From VXYL01 sp965243175 (GTDB taxonomy: Bacteria > Pseudomonadota > Gammaproteobacteria > Pseudomonadales > Azotimanducaceae), in the NCBI GenBank assembly GCA_965243175.1, contig OZ251532.1:2108001-2172000 (forward strand): 64,000 nucleotides of DNA. Reading direction: 5' to 3'. The translations under genes were made by a program, and so were the position numbers. Shown here in pieces: positions 1-9,894 of this stretch. The stretch's first letter is position 1, and each line of letters starts with the position of its first letter. The notes below the pieces were generated by a model. That model was not told the DNA's origin and did not search any database. It saw nothing but the letters and a program-made list of their open reading frames with translations.

Positions 1-930
1 CGGCGCATCCGCGAGCGTTGCGAACAGGCGCCCCCCGAAGCGACGCTGGTACACGAAGAACTGCCGATGTGCCTGCGCATGGTGCGCGACCTGGCCAGGC
101 CCGAGACCACCGCCATCGTCGTCGACGACGATGCCACGCACGCGCGGCTGTCCGCTTTCGCGGCCGATTTCCTATCGCCGGCGCCCCGTGTGCATCGCTA
201 CGAAGGCGCGCTCGGCATGTTCGACGGCTACGGCGTGGAGGCCGCCATTCGCCGCGCTCTGCAACCGCACGTGCCGCTGCCGGGCGGCGGCGATCTGCTC
301 ATCGAGCACACCCGGGCGATGACCACCATCGACGTCAACAGCGGCTCGACGACCAATACCGCGAATCTGGAAGCGACCGCGTTCGACACCAATCTGCGCG
401 CCGCCCGCGTGATTCCACGGGAGCTCCGGCGGCGCAACATCGGCGGGATCATCGTCGTCGACTTCATCGACATGGAGGACGCCGCGCACCAAGACGCGGT
501 GAGCGAAGCGCTCGCCGCGGCCGCCCAAGGCGACGCGGGTTGGTCCGGCGCGTCGGGCTTCTCGCGCCTCGGGCTGGTCGAGATCAGCCGCCGACGAACC
601 CGCGACAGCCTGGTGGCGCAGCTGGGCGAGCGCTGCCCGATGTGCGAAGGCGACCGCTACGTGCTCTCGGCGCAGAGCGCCAGCTACGACGTGCTGCGCG
701 CCTTGCGGCGGCGCGTGGCCCGCGGCGGCAGGTATCTGCTGCAGGCGGCGCCGGCGGTGGTGGATCGGCTGCTCAACGAGGACGCCGAACACTTCGCCTC
801 GATCCGCTATTCCGCCAGCTGCGAGATTCGCGTCCGCAAGGCGCCGGCCTGTCCGCTGGATCGCTTCCAGCTGACGCCGCTCGCGGACGAGCGCAGCGCG
901 TTCCGTGGCGTCGCGGATTTCCGTCGATGA
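1..930 (+). CDS. rng: Ribonuclease G, 3' part (5' end outside window)
   Basis: The open frame runs in from the left edge, leaving about 309 residues of a protein that is normally near 490. The N-terminal S1 domain lies outside the window. Visible hallmarks of the RNase E/G catalytic core are TTIDVNSGS (first metal-binding Asp), IIVVDFIDM (second catalytic Asp) and the zinc-link motif CPMCEG near the end. RNase G is a cytoplasmic endonuclease that matures the 16S rRNA 5' end and degrades some mRNAs. The stop overlaps the start of the next gene as ATGA, so the two are translationally coupled. The rng-yhdP-tldD order is the usual one in gammaproteobacteria and supports the call. No lesion is visible in this part. 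Confidence 0.93.
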   Translation, partial: RRIRERCEQAPPEATLVHEELPMCLRMVRDLARPETTAIVVDDDATHARLSAFAADFLSPAPRVHRYEGALGMFDGYGVEAAIRRALQPHVPLPGGGDLLIEHTRAMTTIDVNSGSTTNTANLEATAFDTNLRAARVIPRELRRRNIGGIIVVDFIDMEDAAHQDAVSEALAAAAQGDAGWSGASGFSRLGLVEISRRRTRDSLVAQLGERCPMCEGDRYVLSAQSASYDVLRALRRRVARGGRYLLQAAPAVVDRLLNEDAEHFASIRYSASCEIRVRKAPACPLDRFQLTPLADERSAFRGVADFRR

Positions 931-3900
931 GTTCCATCCTGCGCCTGCTCGCCACGGTAGCGACCATCGTCGCGGTCTGCTTCGCCACGGCGCAGCTCGC
1001 CGGGCGCGTGGTCTTCTCCCAGCTGGCCAGATTCGAGGGCGTGGTGAACACGCTGTTGGGGTCGAACGGCATCTCGGTGGCGGGCGTGGAAGGGCGCTGG
1101 CGCGGCTTGAACCCCGGCGTCTTCGTGGAGCGGGTGTACTTTCCCGCTGGCGAGGCGCGCGGCTTCGATTTCGAGCTGGACGTGCTCGAAAGCCTGGGCC
1201 GCAATCGCCTCGTCGCCCGTCGCCTGACGGTCGCCGAAGGCTCTCTGCTGATCGACAAGACGGCGAACGGCTGGCGTCTGCGCGGTTCTTCGGGCGGCGA
1301 CGGCGCGACCGCGCGGGCGCTGATCGCGCACAGCGACGAAATCTGGATTCGCGGGCGTCTCGTGTTCAGGGACGGCCACCACGTCGGCACGCTGCACGTC
1401 GAATCCATGCACGTCAATCAGGATGGACGGCACCGTTTCCACGTCCACGCGCAGTCGAACCTGCATTGCTCCGCGTGCGCCTTGGTGGTGGAAGGGGATT
1501 TCGCGGCAGCAGGCCCAGGCTCGGCCACGATCAGCGCGGAACGCTTCACCCTCGGCGAAGAACTGGACGCGATGCTGCTCGCCGGCGTCTCGCCCAGATC
1601 CCCTTTCGCCACGGCGCGGTTCGCAGCCGCCATGCAGGGCGCGTGGCGACGCGGCGCCGACGGCAGCGAGCAGGCGCGGTTCGACTTCGCGCTGCGCACG
1701 GACGGCACGCCGGGGGAGTCGGCGCTGCTCTCGGCCGGCTTGAAGGCATGGAAGGACGCCGCGGACGACGGCTATCGCGGGAAGGTCGAGCGCCTGACGC
1801 TCGCTGGCGGAGAGCGCAAGACGGAACTGCCGGCCGGCCGGTTCGTGTTCGGCGGCCTCGACGCGGGGGCGCTGTTCGCCGACGTCCACTTGCCGGAGTT
1901 CTCGGTTGCGGAATTGACGGAAGTCGCCGTGGCCGTCTACGGCCCGCTGCATCAGACCGGCCAATGGCTCGCCGCTGTCGCGCCCGCAGGCGCCATCGAA
2001 GACCTGGTGCTGCGCTTCGACGGCCAAGGGCTCGCGTTCGCCGGCAAGGGCGTCGCCGGCGGCCTCGAAGCCCACAAGGGCGTGCCGCGCATCCAGGGCA
2101 TCGACTTCGCCCTCGGCGGTCACCAGCGCGCCATGCGCCTGGCCTTCGAAGCGCGCGATTTCGAAGTGGCCTTTCCGGGCTACGTCGCGGCCACCGGCCC
2201 CTACGACCAAGGCGGCGGCGAACTGCTGTTCACGCGGCGACCCGGCTACGTGGGCATCCTCGGCACGAGGCTCTGGGCGCATCAGGGCGCGAGTCGAGTC
2301 GAGACGCGAATCGCCATCGCGCGCCCGGACGACGAGCGGGAGATGCGCGTCGCTGCGGACAGCGTGGTGGACCAGGTCGACGTGGCGACCGCGCAAGGCT
2401 ACGTGCCGCTCAACCTCGAACCGAATCTGCGCCAGTGGCTGCTCTCCGCCGTGCATGGCGGCGAACTTCGAGACGGGCGGCTCGTCTACCGCGGCCATGT
2501 GCGCGAACGCGACGACCTGCCGCTGCGCCGCGTCGAGATGGCGGCCATGGCGGCGAACGTCGCCGTCGACTACAGCCCGGACTGGCCAGCGGCGAGCCGC
2601 TTCGACGGCGCCCTCGAAGTCGCTCGCGACGAGACGCGGGTGCGGGGCAGCGCCCGCGCCTTCGACGTCGATCTGCAGGACGTGGCCTTGCGCATACCCC
2701 GCGCACCGGGCCCGCTCGATCTGGAACTGCGCTGCGACACCACCGTCGAGCGCCTGTTCGCGTTTGCTCGCGGCACGCCGGTGCGCGACGCCATGCCTTT
2801 TCTCTCCGACGCTTGGCAAGGCACCGGCAGCGTTTCGCTCAGCGCCGAGTTGGCGGTGCCGTTTCGCGGCGGCGAGCTTCGCCCAGGAGACGTGCGGCTG
2901 GCCATGCACTTCCGCGACGCGGTGTTCGACTTCGCGGATCTGGATCTGCGCTTCGAGGCCATCGACAAGCAGGTGACCTTCGAGAACCCCACCGGCTTGG
3001 ACGGCGCAGCGGTCCACGGCGAGCTCTTCGGCGCGCCGGTGGACATCGCCATCGTCTCCGACCCGGAGGTCGTGCGTTTCTCGCTGGCTGGCACGGCGGC
3101 GGCCGCGGACGCTTTCCGGCTGCTGCGCATCGACGATCTCGGCATCGCCCAGGGCAGCTTCGACTTCGACGCCACCTTCACCGTCTTCCCGGTCTCGGGG
3201 CGCGCCATGGAAGTGCACGTGGAGAGCGAACTCGAAGGTTTGGAGGTGGCGCTGCCAGCGCCGCTCGGCAAGGCGGCGGACGAGACCCGCGAGTTCCTCG
3301 CGTCGTTGCAGTTCCTGGATTCCCACGTGGCGGTTTCCGCCAGCTACGGCGGTTCGAGCGGTTGGCTGCAGGTCGGCGACGAGGGGATTCGCGCTGGCGC
3401 CGTCGGCATCGGCGGGCCGATGCCGATGATCGACGCGGAACGCGGGCGCCTCGTGGTCGGCGGCGGCGTGGCGGAGATCGACAGCGAGATCGTCGAGACG
3501 CTCATCGCCGGGTCGGAGGGCGACGCGCTCGCCTGGGAACTGCAACGCTTCCACGTCGGCCAGCTTCGGTTCGACCATGCGCGCTTCGCCGACGTGGTGC
3601 TCGACGGCTACGCGGCGAACGGCGAGCGCCGCTTCACCCTCGACTCGCCCGACCTGGTCGGCACGCTCTCGCGCCGGGGACAGGAACCTTGGCAGCTGGA
3701 CTTGCAGACCTTGAGGCTGCCGGCGCCCGAGGACGAAGACGCCGATCCCCTCGCTCCGCTGCTGATCGACCGCCTGGTCGCGGCGGACGTGCATCTCCGC
3801 CAAGTCACCGTGGGCGAAGACGACTACGGCGTTTGGCGCTTCGGCATCCGTCCGCGGGCGGACGGCGTGGCCTTCGTCGATCTGGTGGCGGACGTGCGCG

Positions 3901-4673
3901 GACTGCACATCGAGTCCAGCGGCGACCCGGCGACCGGCCACGCGCTCTGGGGAAGAAACGGCGAGACGCGATTCGAGGGGCGGGTCGACGCTGGCAATCT
4001 GCAAGGCGTGCTGCCGCTGTGGGGCTTCGCCGAGAGCGTCGTCTCCGAGCGCTTCGAGTCCACCGGGCGCCTGCGCTGGCCGGGCTCGCCGCTCAACTTC
4101 GACTTGGCGCACCTCTCCGGCACCGCGTCGCTGGATGTGGCGAGCGGCAGCTTCCTGGACGTCGCGTCCGGCGGCACGCGCATCATGAGCCTCATCAACT
4201 TCTCCACCATCGTCAAGCGCATGAGCTTCGACTTCTCCGACGTGTTCGGCCAAGGCGTGGCCTTCGACCGCGTGCTGGCGGACCTCGCCTTGGAAGACGG
4301 CCTAGCGCGGTTCACGAAGCCGGCGGAAGTGAAGGGCACCGGCTCCACGTTCCGCATCACCGGCACGGTGGACCTGGACGCCGGGCATCTGAACAACGAA
4401 ATGGTGGTGACGCTGCCGTTCCTGAACAGCAACCTGCCGTGGTACGCGGCGTTCCTGGCGTTCTCCAATCCCGCCGGAGCGGCCGGCGTCTGGCTGGGGC
4501 GGGAGGTCTTCAAGGACCAGATCGCGCGTCTGTCGAGCGGCAAGTACCGCATCGGCGGCACCATCGACGAACCGGAGGTGGAACTGGTGGGCGTTTTCGA
4601 CAACGATATGGACATTGCGCCGCCACCGCCCGCCGAAGAACTGGGCGCCAACGTCGGCGACGCGCTGCTGTAG
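927..4673 (+). CDS. yhdP: YhdP family AsmA-like envelope protein
   Basis: A protein of 1248 residues, close to the E. coli length of about 1266. It begins with one hydrophobic segment (residues about 5-27) that would anchor it in the inner membrane, followed by a very long periplasmic beta-rich region of AsmA/DUF3971 type. The C-terminal section with FLNSNLPWYAAFLAF and GKYRIGGTIDEPEVEL is typical of the family. YhdP belongs to the bridge-like AsmA group (YhdP, TamB, YdbH) implicated in phospholipid transport to the outer membrane. The start ATG overlaps the rng stop codon (ATGA). The gene is intact and sits between rng and tldD as expected. Confidence 0.92.
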   Translation: MSSILRLLATVATIVAVCFATAQLAGRVVFSQLARFEGVVNTLLGSNGISVAGVEGRWRGLNPGVFVERVYFPAGEARGFDFELDVLESLGRNRLVARRLTVAEGSLLIDKTANGWRLRGSSGGDGATARALIAHSDEIWIRGRLVFRDGHHVGTLHVESMHVNQDGRHRFHVHAQSNLHCSACALVVEGDFAAAGPGSATISAERFTLGEELDAMLLAGVSPRSPFATARFAAAMQGAWRRGADGSEQARFDFALRTDGTPGESALLSAGLKAWKDAADDGYRGKVERLTLAGGERKTELPAGRFVFGGLDAGALFADVHLPEFSVAELTEVAVAVYGPLHQTGQWLAAVAPAGAIEDLVLRFDGQGLAFAGKGVAGGLEAHKGVPRIQGIDFALGGHQRAMRLAFEARDFEVAFPGYVAATGPYDQGGGELLFTRRPGYVGILGTRLWAHQGASRVETRIAIARPDDEREMRVAADSVVDQVDVATAQGYVPLNLEPNLRQWLLSAVHGGELRDGRLVYRGHVRERDDLPLRRVEMAAMAANVAVDYSPDWPAASRFDGALEVARDETRVRGSARAFDVDLQDVALRIPRAPGPLDLELRCDTTVERLFAFARGTPVRDAMPFLSDAWQGTGSVSLSAELAVPFRGGELRPGDVRLAMHFRDAVFDFADLDLRFEAIDKQVTFENPTGLDGAAVHGELFGAPVDIAIVSDPEVVRFSLAGTAAAADAFRLLRIDDLGIAQGSFDFDATFTVFPVSGRAMEVHVESELEGLEVALPAPLGKAADETREFLASLQFLDSHVAVSASYGGSSGWLQVGDEGIRAGAVGIGGPMPMIDAERGRLVVGGGVAEIDSEIVETLIAGSEGDALAWELQRFHVGQLRFDHARFADVVLDGYAANGERRFTLDSPDLVGTLSRRGQEPWQLDLQTLRLPAPEDEDADPLAPLLIDRLVAADVHLRQVTVGEDDYGVWRFGIRPRADGVAFVDLVADVRGLHIESSGDPATGHALWGRNGETRFEGRVDAGNLQGVLPLWGFAESVVSERFESTGRLRWPGSPLNFDLAHLSGTASLDVASGSFLDVASGGTRIMSLINFSTIVKRMSFDFSDVFGQGVAFDRVLADLALEDGLARFTKPAEVKGTGSTFRITGTVDLDAGHLNNEMVVTLPFLNSNLPWYAAFLAFSNPAGAAGVWLGREVFKDQIARLSSGKYRIGGTIDEPEVELVGVFDNDMDIAPPPPAEELGANVGDALL

Positions 4674-4705
4674 CGCATCCCACCCGCCGCGCACGAGGAG
4701 GCATT

Positions 4706-6153
4706 TTGGCAAGCAAGGATATGATCGCGACCGCCCGCGAGGCGCTTTGGGACGCTGGCGAGATCGGCGAAAACGACGTCTCGCGGCTGCTCGCCAGCTC
4801 GCCGGCCGCAGCATCGACGCGGGCGAACTGTTCTTTCAAGTCGCCCGCCGCGAATCCTGGGCGTTGGAGGACGGCGCGGTGAAGAGCGGCGCCTTCGGCG
4901 TCGACCGCGGCGTGGGCGTACGCGCCGTGAGCGGCGAGAAGACCGGCTTCGCCTACGCCGACGACATCGTGCTGCCGGCACTGGCCGACGCCACGGACGC
5001 GGCGCGCAGCATCGCCCGCAGCGGTGGCGACGGCGCAGTCCAATCGCCGGTGCGAAGCGGCGCCGCGCCGCGCTACGCGGCCGTCGATCCGATCGGTTCC
5101 GCCGCCGAAGACGCCAAGGTGGAGCTGCTGCGGCGCATCGACGCCTTCACCCGCGATCAGGATCCCCGGGTCAAGGAAGTCACCGTGCGTATCGTCCTCG
5201 AACACGAGACCAATCTGGTGGCGGCGACCGACGGCACGCTGAGCGCCGACGTGCGCCCGCTGTCGCGCTTCGACGTGACCGTCCTCGCGGAGCAGAACGG
5301 CCGCCGCGAACGCGGCTACGACGGCGGCGGCGGGCGTTTCGACACGGCATGGCTGTTCAACACGGACGCCGCCGAAGCCCATGCCCGGGAAGCCGTGCGC
5401 AGCGCCCTGCTGAATCTGGACGCGGTGGATGCGCCGGCTGGCGCGATGCCCGTGGTGCTTGGGCCGGGCTGGCCCGGCGTGCTGCTGCACGAAGCCGTCG
5501 GCCACGGCCTCGAAGGCGACTTCAACCGCAAAGGCACCAGCGCCTTCGCCGGGCGCATCGGCGAAACAGTGGCTTCGGAACTGTGTACGGTGATCGACGA
5601 CGCCACGCTGCCGGACCGTCGCGGCTCGTTGACGGTGGACGACGAAGGCACGCCAGGCGAGCGCACCGTCCTCATCGAGAACGGCGTCCTCGTCGGCTAT
5701 CTACAGGACAAGCACAATGCCCGTCTGATGGGCACGAAGAGCACCGGCAACGGCCGCCGCCAGTCCTACGCGCACCTGCCGATGCCGCGCATGACCAACA
5801 CGTTCCTCATGGCCGGCGCCCGCGACCCGGAGGAGATCCTCGCCAGCGTGAAGAACGGCGTCTACGCGGTCAGCTTCGGCGGCGGCCAGGTGGACATCAC
5901 CTCCGGCAAGTTCGTGTTCTCCGCCACCGAAGCCTACTTGGTGCAGGACGGCAAGATCGGCGCCCCCATTCGCGGCGCCACGCTGATCGGCAACGGCCCG
6001 CAGGTGATGCAGCGCATCTCCATGGTCGGCAACGACTTGGAACTCGACCTAGGCGTCGGCGTATGCGGCAAGGACGGCCAAAGCGTTCCCGTGGGCGTGG
6101 GCCAGCCGACGTTGCGGATCGACGAGATCACGGTGGGCGGAACGAGCGCGTAG
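4706..6153 (+). pseudogene. tldD: TldD metalloprotease, interrupted by an apparent 1-nt deletion near codon 30
   Basis: TldD with TldE/PmbA forms a metalloprotease that degrades unfolded peptides and processes some peptide antibiotics. From LAGRSIDAGELFFQ onward the frame is a normal TldD, including the HEAVGHGLEGDF zinc-site segment and the C-terminal GVCGKDGQSVPVGVGQPTL. The natural N-terminus (ASKDMIATAREALWDAGEIGENDVSRLL) lies in another frame and switches at about 4793. Inserting one G there (CTCGCCAG to CTCGGCCAG) would restore LLGQLAGRSIDAGEL, which matches the E. coli pattern ILGQLAERRLDYGDL. I chose the TTG at 4706 because GAGGAGG lies at 4695-4701; the ATG at 4721 is the alternative. 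It is either a real frameshift mutant or a GG-to-G sequencing error. Confidence 0.85.
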
Positions 6154-6233
6154 GCGCGATTCCTTCAAGCCGTGCGCCTGCTCGCTCGGCCCAAAACCGC
6201 GGGCAAGCGCCAAGAGCCGGCACGGCACGTTCC

Positions 6234-8075
6234 ATGAGCGCCATCTGCGGCTTCGCTTGGCAAGGCCCCGACCCGCCGTCCTTGAACGCCTTGGGCGATG
6301 CCATGCCGGAGTACGGTGCCGCAAGCGCCGGCTGGTCGTCCGGCAGGGTCGCGCTCGGCAGCCGCCACGAAACGGCCGGCGAAGGCATCGCCCAAGACGC
6401 CGAACGCGGCATCGTCGTCGCCGCCACGGCGCGGCTCGACGACTGCGCGGGCCTTTGCGACGCGCTCGACATTAGCCACGCCGAGCGCAGTGCGCTGACG
6501 TGCAGCGCACTCATATTGCGCGCTTGGCTGCGCTGGGGGCAGGAGTGTCCAAGCCGTCTGCTCGGCGACTTCGCGTTCGCGGTCTGGGACGACCGGCGGC
6601 GCACCCTGTTCTGCGCCCGGGATCCGGTCGGCGTCCGCCCCTTCTACTACGCCGCGACGCCGAGAGGCTTCGTGTTCTCGAGCGCCATCGAGGCGCTCTT
6701 GGCGTACGGCGTTCCCGACGCGTTCGACGAGTCGACCGTTGCCGCGTACTTGACGCGAGTGCGCCTGCGCAGCCGCGAGCGGACGTTCTTCAAGGCCATT
6801 CGCTCGCTGCTGCCGGGCCATGCGGTCTCGGTTCAAGGCAACAGCCTGCGCACCTCCCGGTACTGGCGCCCCGAAGAGGTGCCGCCCCTGCCACCGGCGA
6901 GCAACGACGCCTACGCCGAAGAACTGCTGCGCCTGTATCGGCAGGCCATTGACGATCGCATGGCGGACGCGGGAACCGTGGGCGTTCACCTGAGCGGCGG
7001 GCTGGATTCGTCGAGCGTGGCCGTGCTCGCCGCCCAGTCGGCGCGCGCGCAAGGCCGGTCGTCGCCGATCGCCTTCACCTGGCTGCCGGATGCCGACGCG
7101 GCGACGCGCCAAACCGAGCGCGAGTACCGCCGCATCGACGCGGTGTGCCGGCAAGAAGACCTGCCGCTGCGCCACGTCCCCCTCACAGCCGACGACGTGA
7201 TCGCAATGCTGCGCCGCGACGGCACGTTGCCCGGCGTACAGGCCCATCCCGGCGAAGAGGCCGCGCAGCGGGTCGCGGCGGCCGAGGGCATCGACGTGAT
7301 GCTCACTGGTTCGGGCGGCGACGAAGGCGTCTCGTTCAACGGCCTCGGCCACGACGGATGGCTGCTGCTCACCGGACGCTGGCGACGTTGGCTGCGCGAA
7401 TGTCGGGCCGCGCGAGTCGCCCCCGGAATCATGTTCCGCGAGGCCGTCGAGCCGCTTGAACATTGGATCGATCTTGCCGCGTGGAGGTCGCGTGGCGATG
7501 CGTCGGTTCGCGAAGGCTGGCTCATCGATCCCGACTTCGCCCGCGCCGCGAAACCGCTGCCGCACCGCAGCCACAGCCACGTCCGCGGTCTCGGCATGAA
7601 GCCGACGCAATGGCGTCTGCTGGACCTCGGCCACTTGAACCACCGCCTCGAAGGCTGGGCCGCAAGCGGTGCAGCGAGAGGCATCGACTATCGACACCCG
7701 CTGCTCGACAAACGCCTGCTGGAGTTCGCGCTCGGCCTGCCCGCGGAGCAGTTCCGCCAGGGCCTGTGGCGACGCTGGCTGATGCGCTGGGCGCTGCGCG
7801 ACACCCTGCCAATCGAAGTGGCGTGGAACCAGAACAAAGCGGACCCGATGCGCCGCGGACCACTCTTCAAAGCCTATGAAGCGGCCCGCCCGACCCTGCG
7901 CAAAGCACTCGAAGCCAACCCGACCCCGACCCGCGCCCGCTACGTGAACATGCCCCAACTCCACCACCGTCTGCGCGACGACCAGCCGCTGAACCTCCCG
8001 AAAGTCCGCCATCCACTCGCCGCCTTGCACAACGCGCTACAGTTTCTGGACTTCTTAGGGAGTGGCGATGCTTGA
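6234..8075 (+). CDS. Asparagine synthase-related protein with atypical glutaminase N-terminus
   Basis: A protein of 613 residues with two domains: an N-terminal class-II glutamine-amidotransferase fold (about 1-190) and a C-terminal asparagine-synthase ATP-pyrophosphatase domain. The latter has the PP-loop HLSGGLDSSSVAV near residue 250 and GSGGDEG further on. Active class-II amidotransferases expose Cys as residue 2 after Met removal. Here the start reads MSAICGFAW, so the Cys is residue 5. The NGEIYN glutamine loop is replaced by ATARLDD. Such features occur in the branch containing lasso-peptide macrocyclases and beta-lactam-synthetase-like enzymes, which adenylate a carboxylate for amide formation. 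I see no precursor peptide or leader peptidase beside it, so the substrate is unknown. Confidence 0.8.
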   Translation: MSAICGFAWQGPDPPSLNALGDAMPEYGAASAGWSSGRVALGSRHETAGEGIAQDAERGIVVAATARLDDCAGLCDALDISHAERSALTCSALILRAWLRWGQECPSRLLGDFAFAVWDDRRRTLFCARDPVGVRPFYYAATPRGFVFSSAIEALLAYGVPDAFDESTVAAYLTRVRLRSRERTFFKAIRSLLPGHAVSVQGNSLRTSRYWRPEEVPPLPPASNDAYAEELLRLYRQAIDDRMADAGTVGVHLSGGLDSSSVAVLAAQSARAQGRSSPIAFTWLPDADAATRQTEREYRRIDAVCRQEDLPLRHVPLTADDVIAMLRRDGTLPGVQAHPGEEAAQRVAAAEGIDVMLTGSGGDEGVSFNGLGHDGWLLLTGRWRRWLRECRAARVAPGIMFREAVEPLEHWIDLAAWRSRGDASVREGWLIDPDFARAAKPLPHRSHSHVRGLGMKPTQWRLLDLGHLNHRLEGWAASGAARGIDYRHPLLDKRLLEFALGLPAEQFRQGLWRRWLMRWALRDTLPIEVAWNQNKADPMRRGPLFKAYEAARPTLRKALEANPTPTRARYVNMPQLHHRLRDDQPLNLPKVRHPLAALHNALQFLDFLGSGDA

Positions 8076-8122
8076 TTAGGAGCGTCGCGTCCCCGCCCCC
8101 GGCGGACTCGCGCTGCTGGTCG

Positions 8123-9205
8123 TCAGTGAACACAGCCGCGGGCCGAGGCGGCGATGACTTCCTCGACGACGCCGTTGCGGACGCCGAGGTAGCGTTCCCA
8201 GCGGTTCATCGTCACGTCCTGCTGGTGGGTGAGCAGGAAGAAGCGGTCGCCGACTTCGAGGGGCATGGCGGAATCGCTGGAGAGCGTGATGCCGTGGTGG
8301 TCGAGGGCGCTGACCTTCGCATCGGGGTGGCCTTCCAGGGTTGGCAGGCCGTTGGGTGCGCCGATGGCGTCTATCGGAACGTCGCCGATTGCGGTGCGTA
8401 TGTCCGGGCGCGAGACCACGCGCCCCATCACCCGTGCGGCGAAGCGGAACTCGCTCATGTAGGCGTACGGCACTTCCATCACGATGTAGGTGCCGCCTTC
8501 GATTTCCGTCACCTCGGGAACCGTGGCGGCCACGTCGTAGGTCCACGATTCGCCGGTGGAGACGATTTCCACGGCGAGGCCGGCCGCTTCGATGGCCTCC
8601 TTCACGGCGACCACCTTGCCGATGCATGCGCGGCCTTGCTCGAAGCGCTGCTGGCGGTTCGGCCCGCGCACCGTCGGCACCTGGTGGCTCATGACGCCGC
8701 GAAAGCGCAGCGGCGGCGTGGCGGCGACGCGCTTCGCGAGCCGCACCGCGTGTTCCACGGTGCGCGCGCCGCCTCGACCCATCATGGTGTCCACTTCCAC
8801 CACGACGCCGAGCGGCGCCGCCAACGCCCGGGCGCCTGCGGCCAAGCGTTCGATCTGCTCTTCCGCGTCCACGGCGACGGTCACGTCGACGCGCTTCGCC
8901 AGCCTGGCGAGGCGCTCGATCTTGGCCGCATCCACCACTTGGTTCGCCAGCAGGACGTTGCCCGCGCCAGCCTCGGCGAACACTTCGGCCTCGGAGACCT
9001 TGGCAGCGCAGACGCCGTCGACCGTGCCTCCGGCCGCGACCTGCATGGCGAGAATCCGCGGCGACTTGTGGTTCTTGCCGTGTGGCCGCAGGCGGATGGC
9101 TTTGTCGCGGTAGTGCTTGGCGATGACGCCGATGTTGTGTTCCAGCGCGTCGAGGTCGATGACGAGCGCCGGCGTTTCCACGTCGTCGATGGCGGTGCCG
9201 ATCAT
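8123..9205 (-). CDS. DSD1/D-threonine aldolase-like PLP enzyme (fold-type III)
   Basis: A protein of 360 residues with the alanine-racemase-type N-terminal barrel. The segment RLRPHGKNHKSP (residues 38-49) carries the expected PLP lysine, Lys44 in RPHxK. The C-terminal stretch LTHQQDVTMNRW resembles the His-x-(x)-Asp/Cys metal site of D-serine dehydratase and D-threonine aldolase. These enzymes act on D-amino acids or beta-hydroxy-D-amino acids with PLP and a divalent metal; the exact substrate cannot be told. It is the last gene of a minus-strand run. Its ATG overlaps the stop of the upstream short paralogue by four bases (9202-9205), so the two are coupled. Confidence 0.82.
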   Translation of the reverse strand: MIGTAIDDVETPALVIDLDALEHNIGVIAKHYRDKAIRLRPHGKNHKSPRILAMQVAAGGTVDGVCAAKVSEAEVFAEAGAGNVLLANQVVDAAKIERLARLAKRVDVTVAVDAEEQIERLAAGARALAAPLGVVVEVDTMMGRGGARTVEHAVRLAKRVAATPPLRFRGVMSHQVPTVRGPNRQQRFEQGRACIGKVVAVKEAIEAAGLAVEIVSTGESWTYDVAATVPEVTEIEGGTYIVMEVPYAYMSEFRFAARVMGRVVSRPDIRTAIGDVPIDAIGAPNGLPTLEGHPDAKVSALDHHGITLSSDSAMPLEVGDRFFLLTHQQDVTMNRWERYLGVRNGVVEEVIAASARGCVH

Positions 9206-9894
9206 TGGAACGCCCCACGCGCCGCGATTGGCCACACCGCTTCCAGACGCCCGTCGCGGATCGCGTAGGCGAAGTCGTGCAGGGCGAAGGCGGTCGCGGC
9301 ATCGGCCGGCAGCAGGCGCAGCCAGTCGCCGATGGCGAACCGTTCGCCGGCTTCGGGGATCAGAACACCATGCTCGGCGCTGTTGGCGAGCGCTCGGGCC
9401 CGGCTGCCGAGTAAGCGCGGATCGCCGAAGTCGCGGCCGATCGCCTTCTGTCCGCAGTCGTGGATGACGCGATCGGGTGCGGGCGTACTGGTCACGCGGG
9501 CGGAGATCGACAACGCGCCGTCGAGCGCATCCTCGCCCCACAGCGCGAGTCCGTCGTCTGCGTCGAGGATGCGAATGGAATCGGCCAGCACCTCGGCGCG
9601 TCGTTTCGCCGCGACGGTGACCAAGGAACGCAGAATGCGGATGTCCGCGCAACCGGCGGCCGCGAAGATTTCGGCTTCGGCCACGCCACGAACCGCCAGG
9701 CCGACGACGTTCGAAACGGCGAGTTGGCGCAAGGCGATGGCTGGCGTCTTGTGGATCCACGCCTGGGCTCGCACCGGGCGGGGCGGTTCGGAGTCGGCCA
9801 GGTTCGCGTCCAACTTGACGACCTCCACCAGCAGTGCTGGCGTGTCGAGTTCTTCCATCGGCGTGCCGACGGGCTTTTCAATTGGCCGCTGCAC
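9202..9894 (-). CDS. Short, probably inactive paralogue of the DSD1-like PLP enzyme
   Basis: A protein of 230 residues beginning at GTG 9894, chosen because GGAAGG lies just upstream; the ATG at 9858 is the alternative. It aligns with the neighbouring 360-residue enzyme at both ends (DTPALLVEV and ALHDFAYAIRDGRLEAVWPI) but lacks roughly 130 residues of the barrel. The PLP-lysine motif RPHGKNHK is RAQAWIHK here, so a Trp replaces the lysine. Where the family has an HCD-type metal site it reads PADAATAF, with no His or Cys. It is therefore unlikely to be a PLP enzyme. It could be a decaying duplicate or a partner subunit of the intact enzyme, since both overlaps (17 nt with the upstream gene, 4 nt downstream) are kept open. 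Confidence 0.7.
   Translation of the reverse strand: MQRPIEKPVGTPMEELDTPALLVEVVKLDANLADSEPPRPVRAQAWIHKTPAIALRQLAVSNVVGLAVRGVAEAEIFAAAGCADIRILRSLVTVAAKRRAEVLADSIRILDADDGLALWGEDALDGALSISARVTSTPAPDRVIHDCGQKAIGRDFGDPRLLGSRARALANSAEHGVLIPEAGERFAIGDWLRLLPADAATAFALHDFAYAIRDGRLEAVWPIAARGAFQ

Noticed and set aside
807..4253. A 1148-codon minus-strand frame
   Set aside because: It is antisense to yhdP with no recognisable domain; yhdP is clearly the coding strand.
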